A DNA stretch of 62,820 nt from Verrucomicrobiota bacterium (lineage in GTDB: Bacteria > Verrucomicrobiota > Verrucomicrobiia > Opitutales > Puniceicoccaceae), in contig JBCDMB010000019.1 in the NCBI GenBank assembly GCA_038744685.1, forward strand, positions 1 to 62,820. The letters run 5' to 3'. This document shows, in pieces, positions 8,489 to 17,605 of this stretch. Made by a program: the position numbers and the translations under genes. Every line of letters starts with the position of its first letter. Position 1 is the stretch's first letter. The notes below the pieces were generated by a model. That model was not told where the DNA came from. It worked only from the letters and a program-made list of their open reading frames with translations, and did no database searches.

Positions 8489-9495
8489 TCAGGCTTCATC
8501 GGGGGTGCCGCGACTTTTTGCTTCTCAGTCCGTTTCTTTGCCACAAGGAAAGATCCTATGACAAGAGCCGCGGCTATCAACTGCGAGATGAGAATTGCCC
8601 AGTCTGGGAAAATCGAGAACCAGAGTCCCAACCATGCCGGAAGCCAGCTTAACCATGAAATCGGCATCGCTGGAATCCAGCCGGCCTGCTGCATTTCCTG
8701 CGTTTGCTCACCGACCATCACCAGAAGAACCACACCTAACAAAATCCCTGTAAGCTCCAGCATTTTCCGATAGGGAAGCTTGTGGTGGGCGACAAATGTA
8801 AGCGCCGCTACTATTCCGGCAAAAAAGACTCCCAACAATGCTCCCATGTAAACGATGTGAGAACCCAATGTCATGTTGTAACTCTGGAGGAAAAGAACCA
8901 CCTCAAATCCCTCACGGTAGAAGGAGGCAAACCCGAGCAAGCCAAACCCATAAAAAAGTTTGGCGGACGTGATCTCGTCCCGCTTCTCGCTAGTCAGAAG
9001 CTCTTTCTCCTTCTTCTTATGCATCGAGATCCATCCACCCCAATACAGCTTGTGGAAAAACCAGTTCATCACGATGAGAAGAACCACGATCGCAAGAAGA
9101 CCAGTCCATGCCTGTACTTGAAGAGCGTTTGCGCTCGTCGTGAGGTCGTCAACGATTCGGATGGCAATAAACCAAGTAATGATCGTTGCGATAGCGCCTA
9201 CACCGGCGCCCCAGAAAACAGCTTTTCGATGGCGCATGTTCTTGCCCATCATACTCGCTGTTATCGCTGAGAGAACGAGGATGCACTCGAGCCCTTCGCG
9301 AAAGACTAGTATAGCCGTATCAACGATAGCCGCCGGACCACCCGTGCCTCGCGTGGTGGGGTCTGGGTTACCCTCCGAAGTAAGAAAGGTCCACGCAACG
9401 GCCGTAACGACCGCCAAACTGCCAATCATTAAAACCGCCTTCGCGATCGGTGAAAGTGACTTTTGGGTAACTTCTGTGCTCTCGGATTTTTCCAT
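8485..9495 (-). CDS. FTR1-family high-affinity iron permease
   Basis: A 336-residue polytopic inner-membrane protein with seven or so hydrophobic segments. It carries the paired FTR1 iron-binding motifs: REGLE (in ILVFREGLECILVLSA) and REGFE (in FASFYREGFEVVLFL). FTR1 proteins import ferric iron. No EfeO/EfeB or multicopper oxidase gene flanks it; the partner is the flavodoxin, whose start overlaps its stop. An N-terminal membrane anchor (residues about 20-40) precedes a Gly/Thr-rich linker. About 180 bases separate its start from the end of the mrp operon. Confidence 0.9.
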   Translation of the reverse strand: MEKSESTEVTQKSLSPIAKAVLMIGSLAVVTAVAWTFLTSEGNPDPTTRGTGGPAAIVDTAILVFREGLECILVLSAITASMMGKNMRHRKAVFWGAGVGAIATIITWFIAIRIVDDLTTSANALQVQAWTGLLAIVVLLIVMNWFFHKLYWGGWISMHKKKEKELLTSEKRDEITSAKLFYGFGLLGFASFYREGFEVVLFLQSYNMTLGSHIVYMGALLGVFFAGIVAALTFVAHHKLPYRKMLELTGILLGVVLLVMVGEQTQEMQQAGWIPAMPISWLSWLPAWLGLWFSIFPDWAILISQLIAAALVIGSFLVAKKRTEKQKVAAPPMKPE

Positions 9496-9554
9496 AAAAA
9501 TAGGTCCTACCGGCCGGTTGTAGTTGGTTTCAGATTCAGTGCCTTACACGTCCC

Positions 9555-9580
9555 AAACCTCCCGGAATCCCGGAAGGAGG
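9555..9580 (-). terminator. Possible weak terminator of the mrp operon
   Basis: In the minus direction CCTCC-TT-CCGG-GATT-CCGG-GAGG can fold into a bulged hairpin followed by only TTT. It lies between mrpG and the FTR1 gene. The short T run makes this tentative, and it could equally be a leader structure of the FTR1 mRNA. Confidence 0.3.
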
Positions 9581-9676
9581 GATGACTTGTTTCCATTGCC
9601 GATACATAAGAATTACTGAGACGGAGTTTCAACAGTATTTTTTAACCAGCTGCTCTCGAGAGTTCAACTCGCGACG

Positions 9677-10036
9677 TCACTCATCAAAAATTTCTTCCGA
9701 ATGAGTCTTATCTACAGTCACCTCTTTGCGGAGCTGATCCACCCTACTCTCCTTCCACAAAGGCACCCCTCTTCGATAGGCCGCCAATCCAAAAACCTGT
9801 GCCGCGATTGGTGCGGTCAGATAGAAGAAAACGATAATAAGCACAGCCATAATGCTTGCCCTCAGAGTGCCAAAATGAAGTGCAGCAGCCAAAGCCATTA
9901 AGGAACCTCCAAAAGCGCCGGCTTTCGTCGCTGCGTGCATGCGCATGTAAAGATCCGGCATGCGGTAGACTCCAACCGCTGCTACGAGGCAGAACAAGGC
10001 GCCAAGAACCATGAGAACGACCACTACTACGATCAC
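9677..10036 (-). CDS. mrpG: Mrp Na+/H+ antiporter subunit G
   Basis: A 119-residue protein with three hydrophobic helices and the MrpG/PhaG/MnhG signature VGVYRMPDLYMRMHAATKAG. It is the last gene of the mrp operon, and its start overlaps the mrpF stop by 4 bases. The hydrophilic tail (about 30 residues, EIFDE end) is longer than the helices require. In the family, MrpG is a small integral subunit of the hetero-oligomeric Na+/H+ antiporter in the cytoplasmic membrane. Confidence 0.93.
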   Translation of the reverse strand: MIVVVVVLMVLGALFCLVAAVGVYRMPDLYMRMHAATKAGAFGGSLMALAAALHFGTLRASIMAVLIIVFFYLTAPIAAQVFGLAAYRRGVPLWKESRVDQLRKEVTVDKTHSEEIFDE

Positions 10037-10323
10037 TGTTCGCCTCCTCTCTCGAGAAAGCGCGCCAAAGCCACTGTCCCAAGGAATCCAACCAGCGCGA
10101 TCACAAAAGCCACCTCAAGAAAGACGGGCTCATCAAATCGAATTGAAAGAGCGACAATGATCCCAAGACAAATACCCGCAAAAAGATCGAGAGCTACTAT
10201 CCGATCAAAGATTGTCGGCCCCCTCACAATACGGAAAACCACTGGTATAGCAGCAGCCAGGAAAATGATCGCACAGATCCACCAACCGATTTCGGTCACT
10301 AAGCTGTCTCCTTCAGAAAACAC
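10033..10323 (-). CDS. mrpF: Mrp Na+/H+ antiporter subunit F
   Basis: A 96-residue protein with three transmembrane helices and the MrpF core VRGPTIFDRIVALDLFAG. It overlaps mrpE by 11 bases at its 5' end and mrpG by 4 bases at its 3' end. It is a required small membrane subunit of the Mrp complex. Confidence 0.93.
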   Translation of the reverse strand: MFSEGDSLVTEIGWWICAIIFLAAAIPVVFRIVRGPTIFDRIVALDLFAGICLGIIVALSIRFDEPVFLEVAFVIALVGFLGTVALARFLERGGEQ

Positions 10324-10639
10324 TCTTCACTCTCCTCCCGTAATCTCTTTCCAAAGACTGGACCAACTCCTCGGTCGTCCTGTCAATATACATGGCATGG
10401 ATGTAGAACTCTTTCCGATCCTCGCTAACGGCCAAACCTAAGGTGCCCGGAGTCATCGTTATCAGGTTCGCCATAAAGAACAGCTGGCGATCCGTCAGAT
10501 CCTCGACATTCAAGCGGACGATTCCTGGCTTCATTCGGTGCCGCGGGGTAACTACATCATGCGCCACCCTCAAGTTGGAAAGGACGACCTCCTTCAAGTA
10601 AAAGAAGAAAAGGTTTATGATCGAAATCAGCCGTTTCAT
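10313..10639 (-). CDS. mrpE: Mrp Na+/H+ antiporter subunit E
   Basis: A 108-residue MrpE/PhaE/MnhE subunit. An N-terminal membrane segment (LISIINLFFFYLKEVVLSNL) is followed by the conserved ANLITMTPGTLGLAV segment and a cytosolic tail ending in EELVQSLERDYGRRV. The frame is open to 10861, but the ATG at 10639 overlaps the mrpD stop by 4 bases and gives the usual MrpE N-terminus. It is on the short side for the family (often about 160 residues), lacking much of the N-terminal membrane region. Confidence 0.9.
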   Translation of the reverse strand: MKRLISIINLFFFYLKEVVLSNLRVAHDVVTPRHRMKPGIVRLNVEDLTDRQLFFMANLITMTPGTLGLAVSEDRKEFYIHAMYIDRTTEELVQSLERDYGRRVKSVF

Positions 10640-12153
10640 GGTTGATCCATCTGCACTTTGGCAGGCAACACCGTAGAAATGTACTCCTTGTTGTTGTGGA
10701 GTTGTTCTGCCGCCCTTTCCGAGAAGGCGAAAAGACTGTTTCCGAACAAGCCTATCATAAGAGTCGTCAGTGCCAAAAGCACGACCGGAACCACCCTCCA
10801 AGATGAGGCCGGATTGTTCGTTGCAGCAAACTCGTCCTCGCCGACCGGCTGCTCTTTCCAAAACGCCTCAGCCCAGATCTTCGTCATTGAGAAAAGCGTG
10901 AGCACCCCCACCGCTAGAGCTGCGGCGACCGCGATCCAGGCTCCCACTTCGAGTCCACCTTTTACTACGGCAAACTTTGCCCAAAATCCGGAGAGAGGTG
11001 GGATCCCGCCCAGAGAAAAAGCAGGGATAAAAAAGAGGAGCGCTAACCATGGCGCCGATTTGTACAACCCACCAATCTTCGCGAGATCAGCAGACCCCTT
11101 CTTCTCCACAACAATACCACTTACCAGGAAAAGGTTCGTCTTCACTATGATATGGTGGACCACATAGAAGATCGCAGCTGCGAGAGCCAAAGGAGTCATG
11201 AGTGCAAGAGCCAAAATCATGTAGCCGATCTGGCTCACGATATGAAAGGAAAGGATACGCCGCATCTCAAAGTGCCTCGCTGCCCCCAGCACTCCGGTAA
11301 TCATTGTCAGCACCGCTAGGATTATCAGAAGGGTCTGAACCTCATCAAACAGAGGACGAAAAACCAGCGTCTGAGAACGGATGAGCGCGTAGACACCGAC
11401 CTTGGTGAGCAAGCCGGCGAAAATCGCGGAAACTGCTACCGGAGGAGTATGATAAGACGCTGGAAGCCAGAAGAAGAAAGGGAAGAGCGCTGCCTTGATA
11501 CTAAAGGCGACCAGCAACAGTAGTGAGGTTGCCAGGATCAAATCGACTTTTTCGAAGCCTTCCAACTTTACGGCCAGATCGGCCATGTTCAGCGTGCCTA
11601 CCTCTCCGTAAAGGATCCCTACAGCAGTTAGAAAGAGTGCTGAGGAAAACAAGTTGAGGGAAACATACTTGATCGCACCTTCCAGCTCATCCTTCTTTCC
11701 TCCGAGAGCAATCAACACGAACGAAGCAATGAGCATTACCTCAAACCACACATACAAGTTGAAGAGATCCCCGGTCAAAAACGCCCCGTTGACCCCGAAA
11801 AGAAGAACAAAAAAGACCGGAAAAAACTTCTTACGGGCACGGTCCTCATCGATGTCTGCAATGGCAAAAATACCGACGGAGAATCCCATGAAAGCCGACA
11901 CGCAAACCATAATCGCGCTAAGTCGATCGGCAACCAGAGTAATTCCGAAAGGAGCCTCCCATTTTCCTACCTGAAGAGCGACTACTCCCTCAGCATCGAC
12001 AACAGCGACCAACCAAATCGAAGCTCCGAAAAGTACTGCAGAGATGAACAGAGTTCCCGCCCGCTGGAACAAAATCGACTTCGCACCAGCGAGAAGGAGG
12101 ATCGCTCCAATCAAGGGAACCAAGAGTGGAAGAACGAGAACCAGACCACTCAT
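10636..12153 (-). CDS. mrpD: Mrp Na+/H+ antiporter subunit D
   Basis: A 505-residue proton-translocating membrane subunit homologous to the NuoL/M/N subunits of complex I. Features include FLTGDLFNLYVWFEVMLIAS, the lysine-bearing helix around IKAALFPFFFWLPASYHTPP and the His-rich helix VVHHIIVKTNLF. About 14 hydrophobic helices are seen. It sits between mrpC (4-base overlap) and mrpE (4-base overlap). With MrpA it forms the ion-translocating core of the antiporter. Confidence 0.95.
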   Translation of the reverse strand: MSGLVLVLPLLVPLIGAILLLAGAKSILFQRAGTLFISAVLFGASIWLVAVVDAEGVVALQVGKWEAPFGITLVADRLSAIMVCVSAFMGFSVGIFAIADIDEDRARKKFFPVFFVLLFGVNGAFLTGDLFNLYVWFEVMLIASFVLIALGGKKDELEGAIKYVSLNLFSSALFLTAVGILYGEVGTLNMADLAVKLEGFEKVDLILATSLLLLVAFSIKAALFPFFFWLPASYHTPPVAVSAIFAGLLTKVGVYALIRSQTLVFRPLFDEVQTLLIILAVLTMITGVLGAARHFEMRRILSFHIVSQIGYMILALALMTPLALAAAIFYVVHHIIVKTNLFLVSGIVVEKKGSADLAKIGGLYKSAPWLALLFFIPAFSLGGIPPLSGFWAKFAVVKGGLEVGAWIAVAAALAVGVLTLFSMTKIWAEAFWKEQPVGEDEFAATNNPASSWRVVPVVLLALTTLMIGLFGNSLFAFSERAAEQLHNNKEYISTVLPAKVQMDQP

Positions 12154-12500
12154 GTATCCGTCTGGTCAAAGGCGTTGATATCATCGGCCCCCACCGCTTC
12201 ATGAGCGCGGTGAACAAGCGATACGAAAAAGGCCACCAGACCGAACCCGATGACAATTGCGGTCAGAACCATCGCCTGCGGAAGCGGATCGGCAATGGGT
12301 CCATCCGGGACTACCGCCCCTTCCGGAACAAGAGGTGGGCTTCCAGCCAAGAGACCACCTGCCGTAAACACCAGGAGATTCGCACCCTGACTCAAAAGGA
12401 TCAAACCGAACACCAGTTTTACAATGCTCCGTCTCAGCAGGCAGTAGAGACCACACCCGAAGAGCAGGCCGATAAAAAGTGCGAGCAGGATCTCAATCAT
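12150..12500 (-). CDS. mrpC: Mrp Na+/H+ antiporter subunit C
   Basis: A 116-residue NuoK-like subunit with three transmembrane helices and the conserved LLRRSIVKLVFGLILLSQGANLL segment, including the DPLPQAMVLTAIVI helix. ATG 12500 is chosen over the upstream frame start at 12566 because GGAGG precedes it at good spacing and the product then begins MIEILLAL like other MrpC proteins. It overlaps mrpB by 8 bases and mrpD by 4. Confidence 0.93.
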   Translation of the reverse strand: MIEILLALFIGLLFGCGLYCLLRRSIVKLVFGLILLSQGANLLVFTAGGLLAGSPPLVPEGAVVPDGPIADPLPQAMVLTAIVIGFGLVAFFVSLVHRAHEAVGADDINAFDQTDT

Positions 12501-12939
12501 CTGTCTCCTCCCCTCTGGGCTCTGCCAACGCAGATAGACTGAAAACAGACTGCAAGGTGAATCCAATCACCACGAAATACACTCCAACGTCGAAGAGAAC
12601 GGGAGTTCCCAGATGAACTTTGCCGACTAGAGGAAGAGAGAATTCCGGAAGCCAGAGGCCCACCATGAAACTCTCACCCGCGACAAATCCCAGAATTCCA
12701 CTAAACACGGATATGCTCAGACCGACTATGAGCAAAGTGACCGGAGAGAATTTTAGTCGCCTGGCCGCCGCTTCCATAGATTCCCCAAGTGCGAAAAGAA
12801 TGAAGGCACAGGCTGCGAGAAGACCTCCAATAAACCCTCCTCCCGGAAGATTGTGGCCGCGATAGAGTTCGATCAACGAGAGGACCAGAAGAGCCGGAAA
12901 CAGGATATGCCCGGCTTGCTTAAGAATGAACGAGTTCAT
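12493..12939 (-). CDS. mrpB: Mrp Na+/H+ antiporter subunit B
   Basis: A 148-residue MnhB/MrpB subunit with four hydrophobic helices and the family segment RGHNLPGGGFIGGLL. The C-terminal helix (VLFDVGVYFVVIGFTL) is also typical. It overlaps mrpA by 4 bases (ATGA). Together with the C-terminal MrpB-like region of MrpA it builds the membrane core. Confidence 0.94.
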   Translation of the reverse strand: MNSFILKQAGHILFPALLVLSLIELYRGHNLPGGGFIGGLLAACAFILFALGESMEAAARRLKFSPVTLLIVGLSISVFSGILGFVAGESFMVGLWLPEFSLPLVGKVHLGTPVLFDVGVYFVVIGFTLQSVFSLSALAEPRGEETDD

Positions 12940-15260
12940 CGTTCCGCCTCCTTCTTACGGAAAACCCTTCGCCCAATCATCGCGGCCACTCCCAATGCCG
13001 CTATCGAAAGCACGGTAATTTCGCCCAAGGTGTCCAAGGCACGGAAATCGACCAAGATTACGTTCACAATGTCTCTTCCATGGGCCTCCGAATAACTCAT
13101 TTCCACCAGTTCATCGGAGATTGGAGGTTCGACCTGGACGACACTGGCGGTTAACACCAGACCAGCAATCAAAACCCCGAAGACTGTAGCCAAAACAGCG
13201 TCCCGGCTCCTCGTCTTTTTGGACGCCATATGACGCATCGCGGGTAGCCGATAGATGGCAAGCATCAGGAGAACCACTGTTAGTGTTTCGACCATCAACT
13301 GGGTAATCGCCAGATCCGGCGCCCCAAAGTAAACATAGAGAAGCGCGATTCCGAATCCAACCACACCCAGGTTCACTAGAGCCGTAATCCGATTGGTCGT
13401 GAGCACAGCAACGACTGCTGAGATCATCATGAGGATAACAAGGCCTGCGAAGAGTATGTCAGGGAAAGTCAGGTCGAGTGAGAAGGTTGGTCGGGCCCCA
13501 AACGAACTGTATCCCCACAAAAGAAAACCAACCGTCGCTAAAGCAATTATGAAAACGTACCGATGAAGATACCCCGACTGCAGTGCTTTGGTCTGATACT
13601 TGGAGAACCGAATCACGCCATTGAACACAACATCATAGACAGCCTCCGCACCACGTGGGCGAAGAAACCCGTTCACTGCCTCGTGCCGACTCCAGAAAAA
13701 TCCTCTCGCCGCGTAAAGAAGCAGGCCGGAAACCAGAGTTACCGCGCTGATCGCGAGAGCCGGATTAAAACCATGCCATAGATCGACGTGGACTTCGACC
13801 GTTTCTCCCACGATTGAAGAGACTGCTGGCGAGACCAATCCATGCGCAATCAGCGAGGGAAAAACTCCCAGAACCAGCCCCAGAACCGCCAGTAGGACAG
13901 GACCTATCCACATGGGAGTGGGTGCCTCGTGCGGATGCTTGGGCAACCGGTCGGAGGGTTCTCCAAAAAACGGCGACACACCCGCTTTGAAAGCGAGGGC
14001 CATCATGATAAAGTTTCCGACGAAGGCGACCAGCAACGTGGCCAACGGAATGCCAGTCAACTCCAAGCCAGCCGTGTAGACATACTCTTTCCCAATGAAC
14101 CCAAGGAAGGGAGGAAATCCGGACATAGACAACACCGCCAAAAAAGCCGCAAGGGCAGTGATCGGCATCGCTTTGCGCAGTCCCCGCAAAATCGTTACGT
14201 CACGCGTCCCGGTCTCGTGATCGACGGCACCCGCAGTCATGAAGAGACAGGCTTTGTAAAGGGCATGAGCGAGGAGAAATAGAATCATCGCCTCGAAAGC
14301 TTTTTCGGTTCCCAACCCGATCAGCATCGTGAGCAGACCGAGGACGCCAAGGGTCGTGTAGGCGAGAATCTTTTTGAGATCGGTCTGAAAGAGCCCCAGC
14401 GCAACTGCCAACAAGAAGGTAGCTCCACCAAAGCATGTCAGAAGCGACATCCACAAAGTGGTATCTCCCAGCGAAGGGTTCAGCCGCGCCATGAGAAAAA
14501 CCCCTGCTTTTACCATAGTTGCCGAATGCAAGTAAGCACTGACAGGGGTCGGAGCCGCCATTGCATTCGGAAGCCAAAAATGAAAGGGAGTCTGCGCGCT
14601 CTTGGTAAACGCTCCCAACAACACTAAGATGACGATTCCCGTGTAATAGGGAGAATCGGCCAAGAGACCAGAAAGTCCTCCGAGTTCAGAAATCCTCATT
14701 GTTCCGGACTGCCATCCAATGAGAATAAAACCGGCGAGCATCGCCATCGCACCGGCTCCCGTGACAAGAAGAGCTTGCAGTGCTTTCTTTCGGGAGGACT
14801 CCTCCTCATGATTGAATCCAATCAGAAGGTAGGAGGTTATGCTCGTTAGCTCCCAAAACACAAAAAGCAGAATCAGGTGATCGGAGAGAACCAAACCGAG
14901 CATCGACCCCATAAATAGGAGCAGGAAAAGACCGAATCGCCCAAACTGCGGATGGCCTTTCATGTATCCGGTCGCATAGAGACATACGAGGGCTCCGATG
15001 CCAGTTACCAGCAATGCCATCAACGCAGCCAAGCCGTCCAGTCGTAGATCTAATGCGACGCCCAATGCAGGAAACCAATCCCATGAGAAAGAAATGGGAC
15101 CTCCCTGAGCTTTCCCAAACCACAACCAAGCTAGAAGTAAAAACGAAATCAATGGTGGTGCGGCCAAAAGTAGGCTCCAACCCTTCTTACCTCCCCGTCC
15201 AAAAATAGGAGCCAACAAGGCACCAAGAAAAATTACGAGGATACTAAAGAAAAGAATCAT
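12936..15260 (-). CDS. mrpA: Mrp Na+/H+ antiporter subunit A
   Basis: A 774-residue subunit, first gene of the mrpABCDEFG operon. The N-terminal two thirds is NuoL-like (VFWELTSITSYLLIGF; KSAQTPFHFWLPNAMAAPTPVSAYLHSATMVKAG with its conserved Lys and His). The C-terminal part has the MrpA-specific region AVLTTNRITALVNLGVVGF and the DLAITQLMVETLTVVLL helix (NuoJ-like), then an MbhE-like end with DFRALDTLGEI. The Mrp complex exchanges cytoplasmic Na+ for H+, supporting salt and alkali tolerance. A promoter should lie in 15261-15450, but no clear consensus was identified. Confidence 0.95.
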   Translation of the reverse strand: MILFFSILVIFLGALLAPIFGRGGKKGWSLLLAAPPLISFLLLAWLWFGKAQGGPISFSWDWFPALGVALDLRLDGLAALMALLVTGIGALVCLYATGYMKGHPQFGRFGLFLLLFMGSMLGLVLSDHLILLFVFWELTSITSYLLIGFNHEEESSRKKALQALLVTGAGAMAMLAGFILIGWQSGTMRISELGGLSGLLADSPYYTGIVILVLLGAFTKSAQTPFHFWLPNAMAAPTPVSAYLHSATMVKAGVFLMARLNPSLGDTTLWMSLLTCFGGATFLLAVALGLFQTDLKKILAYTTLGVLGLLTMLIGLGTEKAFEAMILFLLAHALYKACLFMTAGAVDHETGTRDVTILRGLRKAMPITALAAFLAVLSMSGFPPFLGFIGKEYVYTAGLELTGIPLATLLVAFVGNFIMMALAFKAGVSPFFGEPSDRLPKHPHEAPTPMWIGPVLLAVLGLVLGVFPSLIAHGLVSPAVSSIVGETVEVHVDLWHGFNPALAISAVTLVSGLLLYAARGFFWSRHEAVNGFLRPRGAEAVYDVVFNGVIRFSKYQTKALQSGYLHRYVFIIALATVGFLLWGYSSFGARPTFSLDLTFPDILFAGLVILMMISAVVAVLTTNRITALVNLGVVGFGIALLYVYFGAPDLAITQLMVETLTVVLLMLAIYRLPAMRHMASKKTRSRDAVLATVFGVLIAGLVLTASVVQVEPPISDELVEMSYSEAHGRDIVNVILVDFRALDTLGEITVLSIAALGVAAMIGRRVFRKKEAER

Positions 15261-15452
15261 TCAGTCTGCGAATGCTGCCCATAAGAGTCGGTTCTTCCTT
15301 CCGCATCAAGAAAACCTTTCGGGAATCATGGTTTCCTACCAAAAACCATGGGACAGACAGGCTTCGAACCGTTCGCCGGATTCTCTCCCAAAACCGAAAT
15401 GATCGAAGGGCGAATCCTCTACCTTTGGAAAACGTTCGAATCGTGGATCATG

Positions 15453-15484
15453 AAAAAAGGCCGCTCCTCGAAAGGAGCGGCCTT
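15453..15484 (-). terminator. Rho-independent terminator of groESL
   Basis: In the minus direction GGCCGCTCC / GGAGCGGCC forms a perfect 9-base stem with a 6-base loop, directly followed by six T. It lies about 40 bases past the groEL stop. This is a canonical intrinsic terminator. Confidence 0.92.
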
Positions 15485-15522
15485 GAAATTAAACGCTTTA
15501 CTAGGTTCTTGAGCGCCAGGGC

Positions 15523-17169
15523 TTACATCATGCCGCCCATGCCACCCATGCCACCCATGCCGCCCATGTCACCGCCGGCTGGAGCTGGAGCTTCCTTTTC
15601 GGGAATATCGGTGATCATGCACTCAGTGGTCAGGAGTAGACCAGCGACCGAACCTGCATTTTGCAGAGCGGTCCGGGTTACCTTGGCCGGATCGACAACT
15701 CCCGCCTTGAGGAGGTCTTCGTATTCGCCGGTAGCCACATTGTAGCCCTTGGTGCTGCTACTCTTGAGCACCTGTTGGACCACGATCGACCCTTCAACGC
15801 CTGCGTTGGCACAAAGCTGGCGGAGCGGGTACTCAATCGCCTTGCGGACGATGGTGGCTCCGATCGCTTCGTCGCCTTCGAGTTCGAGCGATTCAATGCC
15901 CTTGGCTGCGTTGAGAAGAGCAACACCACCACCGGGAAGGATACCTTCCTCGACAGCCGCGCGAGTTGCGTGCAGAGCGTCTTCAACTCGTGCTTTCTTC
16001 TCCTTCATCTCTGGCTCCGTTGCGGCACCCACGTTGATGACTGCAACACCACCAGCGAGTTTAGCTAGGCGCTCCTGAAGCTTCTCACGATCGTAGTCCG
16101 AGGAGGTTTCCTCGATCTGACGACGGATTTGCTTTACGCGGCCTTGGATGTCAGAAGCTTTTCCACCACCCTCGACGATCGTTGTGTTTTCCTTGTCGAT
16201 CGTCACGCGTTTCGCACGACCGAGGTCACTCACCTGAACGTTCTCGAGCTTGATGCCGAGATCTTCCGTGATGCAACGACCTCCAGTGAGAACAGCGATG
16301 TCTTCGAGCATTGCCTTGCGACGATCACCGAAGCCAGGTGCCTTGACTGCACAGACATTAAGAGTTCCACGAAGTTTGTTGACTACGAGAGCAGCCAGTG
16401 CTTCGCCCTCCACGTCTTCTGCAATGAGAAGGAACGGCTTGCCCTGTTTGGCCACGTTCTGCAGAAGCGGCAGGATGTCGTTCAGGTTCGAGATCTTCTT
16501 CTCGTGGATCAGGATGTATGCGTCTTCAAGAACGCTCTCCATTGTCTCTTGATCGGTTGTGAAGTAAGGGCTTAGGTAACCCTTATCGAACTGCATACCT
16601 TCCACCACATCGAGGGTGGTTTCGATGGACTTCGCCTCTTCAACGGTAATCGTTCCGTCCTTGCCGACCTTGTCCATCGCATCGGCAATAATATCACCGA
16701 TTTCGAGGTCCCAGTTTGCAGAGACGGTAGCGACCTGACGAACCTCGTCACGGCTGCTTACCTTTTTGGATGCTTTCGCAAACTCTTCCACCGACGCAGC
16801 AACCGCCTTATCGATTCCTCGCTTCAGATACACTGGATTGGCCCCGGCCGCGACGTTCTTCAAACCTTCGCGGTAGACCGCCTCTGCGAGAACAGTTGCT
16901 GTCGTTGTTCCGTCACCAGCTGCGTCGGAGGTTTTGGAAGCAACTTCCTTCACCATCTGCGCACCCATGTTCTCGTAGGCATCTTCCAGCTCGATTTCTT
17001 TAGCAACGGTGACGCCATCCTTGGTCACTGTTGGAGAACCGAACTTTTTGTCGATGATCACATTGCGTCCCTTGGGCCCGAGAGTGACCTTAACAGCTTT
17101 GGAGAGAGTCTCCACGCCGCGCAGGATTTTTTTCCGGCCCGCTTCGTCAAACAGTAGTTGTTTGGCCAT
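15523..17169 (-). CDS. groEL: 60 kDa chaperonin GroEL
   Basis: A 548-residue ATP-dependent chaperonin that folds proteins inside a double heptamer ring capped by GroES. It shows [19 protein letters not shown], the ATP-site [10 protein letters not shown] (catalytic Asp) and the GGGVALL segment of the C-terminal equatorial domain. It ends in the family GGM tail ([14 protein letters not shown]), encoded by a visible 9-base DNA repeat. The start is ATG 17169, 35 bases after groES. A strong terminator follows the stop. Confidence 0.97.
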   Translation of the reverse strand: MAKQLLFDEAGRKKILRGVETLSKAVKVTLGPKGRNVIIDKKFGSPTVTKDGVTVAKEIELEDAYENMGAQMVKEVASKTSDAAGDGTTTATVLAEAVYREGLKNVAAGANPVYLKRGIDKAVAASVEEFAKASKKVSSRDEVRQVATVSANWDLEIGDIIADAMDKVGKDGTITVEEAKSIETTLDVVEGMQFDKGYLSPYFTTDQETMESVLEDAYILIHEKKISNLNDILPLLQNVAKQGKPFLLIAEDVEGEALAALVVNKLRGTLNVCAVKAPGFGDRRKAMLEDIAVLTGGRCITEDLGIKLENVQVSDLGRAKRVTIDKENTTIVEGGGKASDIQGRVKQIRRQIEETSSDYDREKLQERLAKLAGGVAVINVGAATEPEMKEKKARVEDALHATRAAVEEGILPGGGVALLNAAKGIESLELEGDEAIGATIVRKAIEYPLRQLCANAGVEGSIVVQQVLKSSSTKGYNVATGEYEDLLKAGVVDPAKVTRTALQNAGSVAGLLLTTECMITDIPEKEAPAPAGGDMGGMGGMGGMGGMM

Positions 17170-17204
17170 TTCTTATTCCTATTCTTCTATGGTTAGCGGT
17201 TGAG

Positions 17205-17498
17205 TTATCCAATGACGCCGAGGATGTCATCTTCACGCATCAGCGTGTAGGTGTCTCCATCGAGCTTCACTTCAGTTCCCCCGTATTTACTTACGAGGAC
17301 GCGGTCGCCGACCTTGACTTCAAACGAGCTTTTCTTGCCCGAGTCGTCGGTCTTACCGGTTCCGAGTGCAATGACCTCAGCTTCCTGCGGCTTTTCCTTT
17401 GCCGAATCAGGAATGATGATGCCACCGCGAACTTGTTCATCTTCTTCGACGTGTTTTACGAGAACACGATCTCCGAGCGGTTTGATCTTCACTTTCAT
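17205..17498 (-). CDS. groES: 10 kDa co-chaperonin GroES
   Basis: A 97-residue co-chaperonin starting [18 protein letters not shown]. The mobile loop is [20 protein letters not shown], and the C-terminal half has [15 protein letters not shown]. It caps the GroEL ring. It lies between dnaK and groEL on the same strand, 107 bases after dnaK. An inverted repeat that may control it is described separately at 17528-17566. Confidence 0.96.
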   Translation of the reverse strand: MKVKIKPLGDRVLVKHVEEDEQVRGGIIIPDSAKEKPQEAEVIALGTGKTDDSGKKSSFEVKVGDRVLVSKYGGTEVKLDGDTYTLMREDDILGVIG

Positions 17499-17527
17499 GT
17501 AGGTGGTTTTGGTTATGGGTTATAGAT

Positions 17528-17566
17528 TTGACCCTCGCTGGCGTTACCATTGCTCCTGAGGGTTAA
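17528..17566 (-). promoter_or_regulatory. Inverted repeat in groES leader, distantly CIRCE-like
   Basis: Arms TTAACCCTC and GAGGGTCAA (minus orientation; one G/T mismatch in the outer part) are separated by 21 bases, between the dnaK stop and the groES start. The arms resemble the HrcA-binding CIRCE half-sites TTAGCACTC / GAGTGCTAA, but the spacer is 21 rather than 9 bases. It could be a heat-shock operator, an mRNA hairpin in the groES leader, or a weak stop for dnaK transcription; there is no T run. Confidence 0.4.
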
Positions 17567-17605
17567 AGAGGGGGTTTAGTGCAAGATGGTTAGCGGGAAA
17601 TCGAT

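Noticed and set aside
9653-9662. Palindrome CTCTCGAGAG past mrpG
   Set aside because: Ten bases with no loop or T run; short enough to be chance.
15530-15570. 9-base tandem repeat
   Set aside because: It encodes the normal Gly-Gly-Met tail of GroEL.
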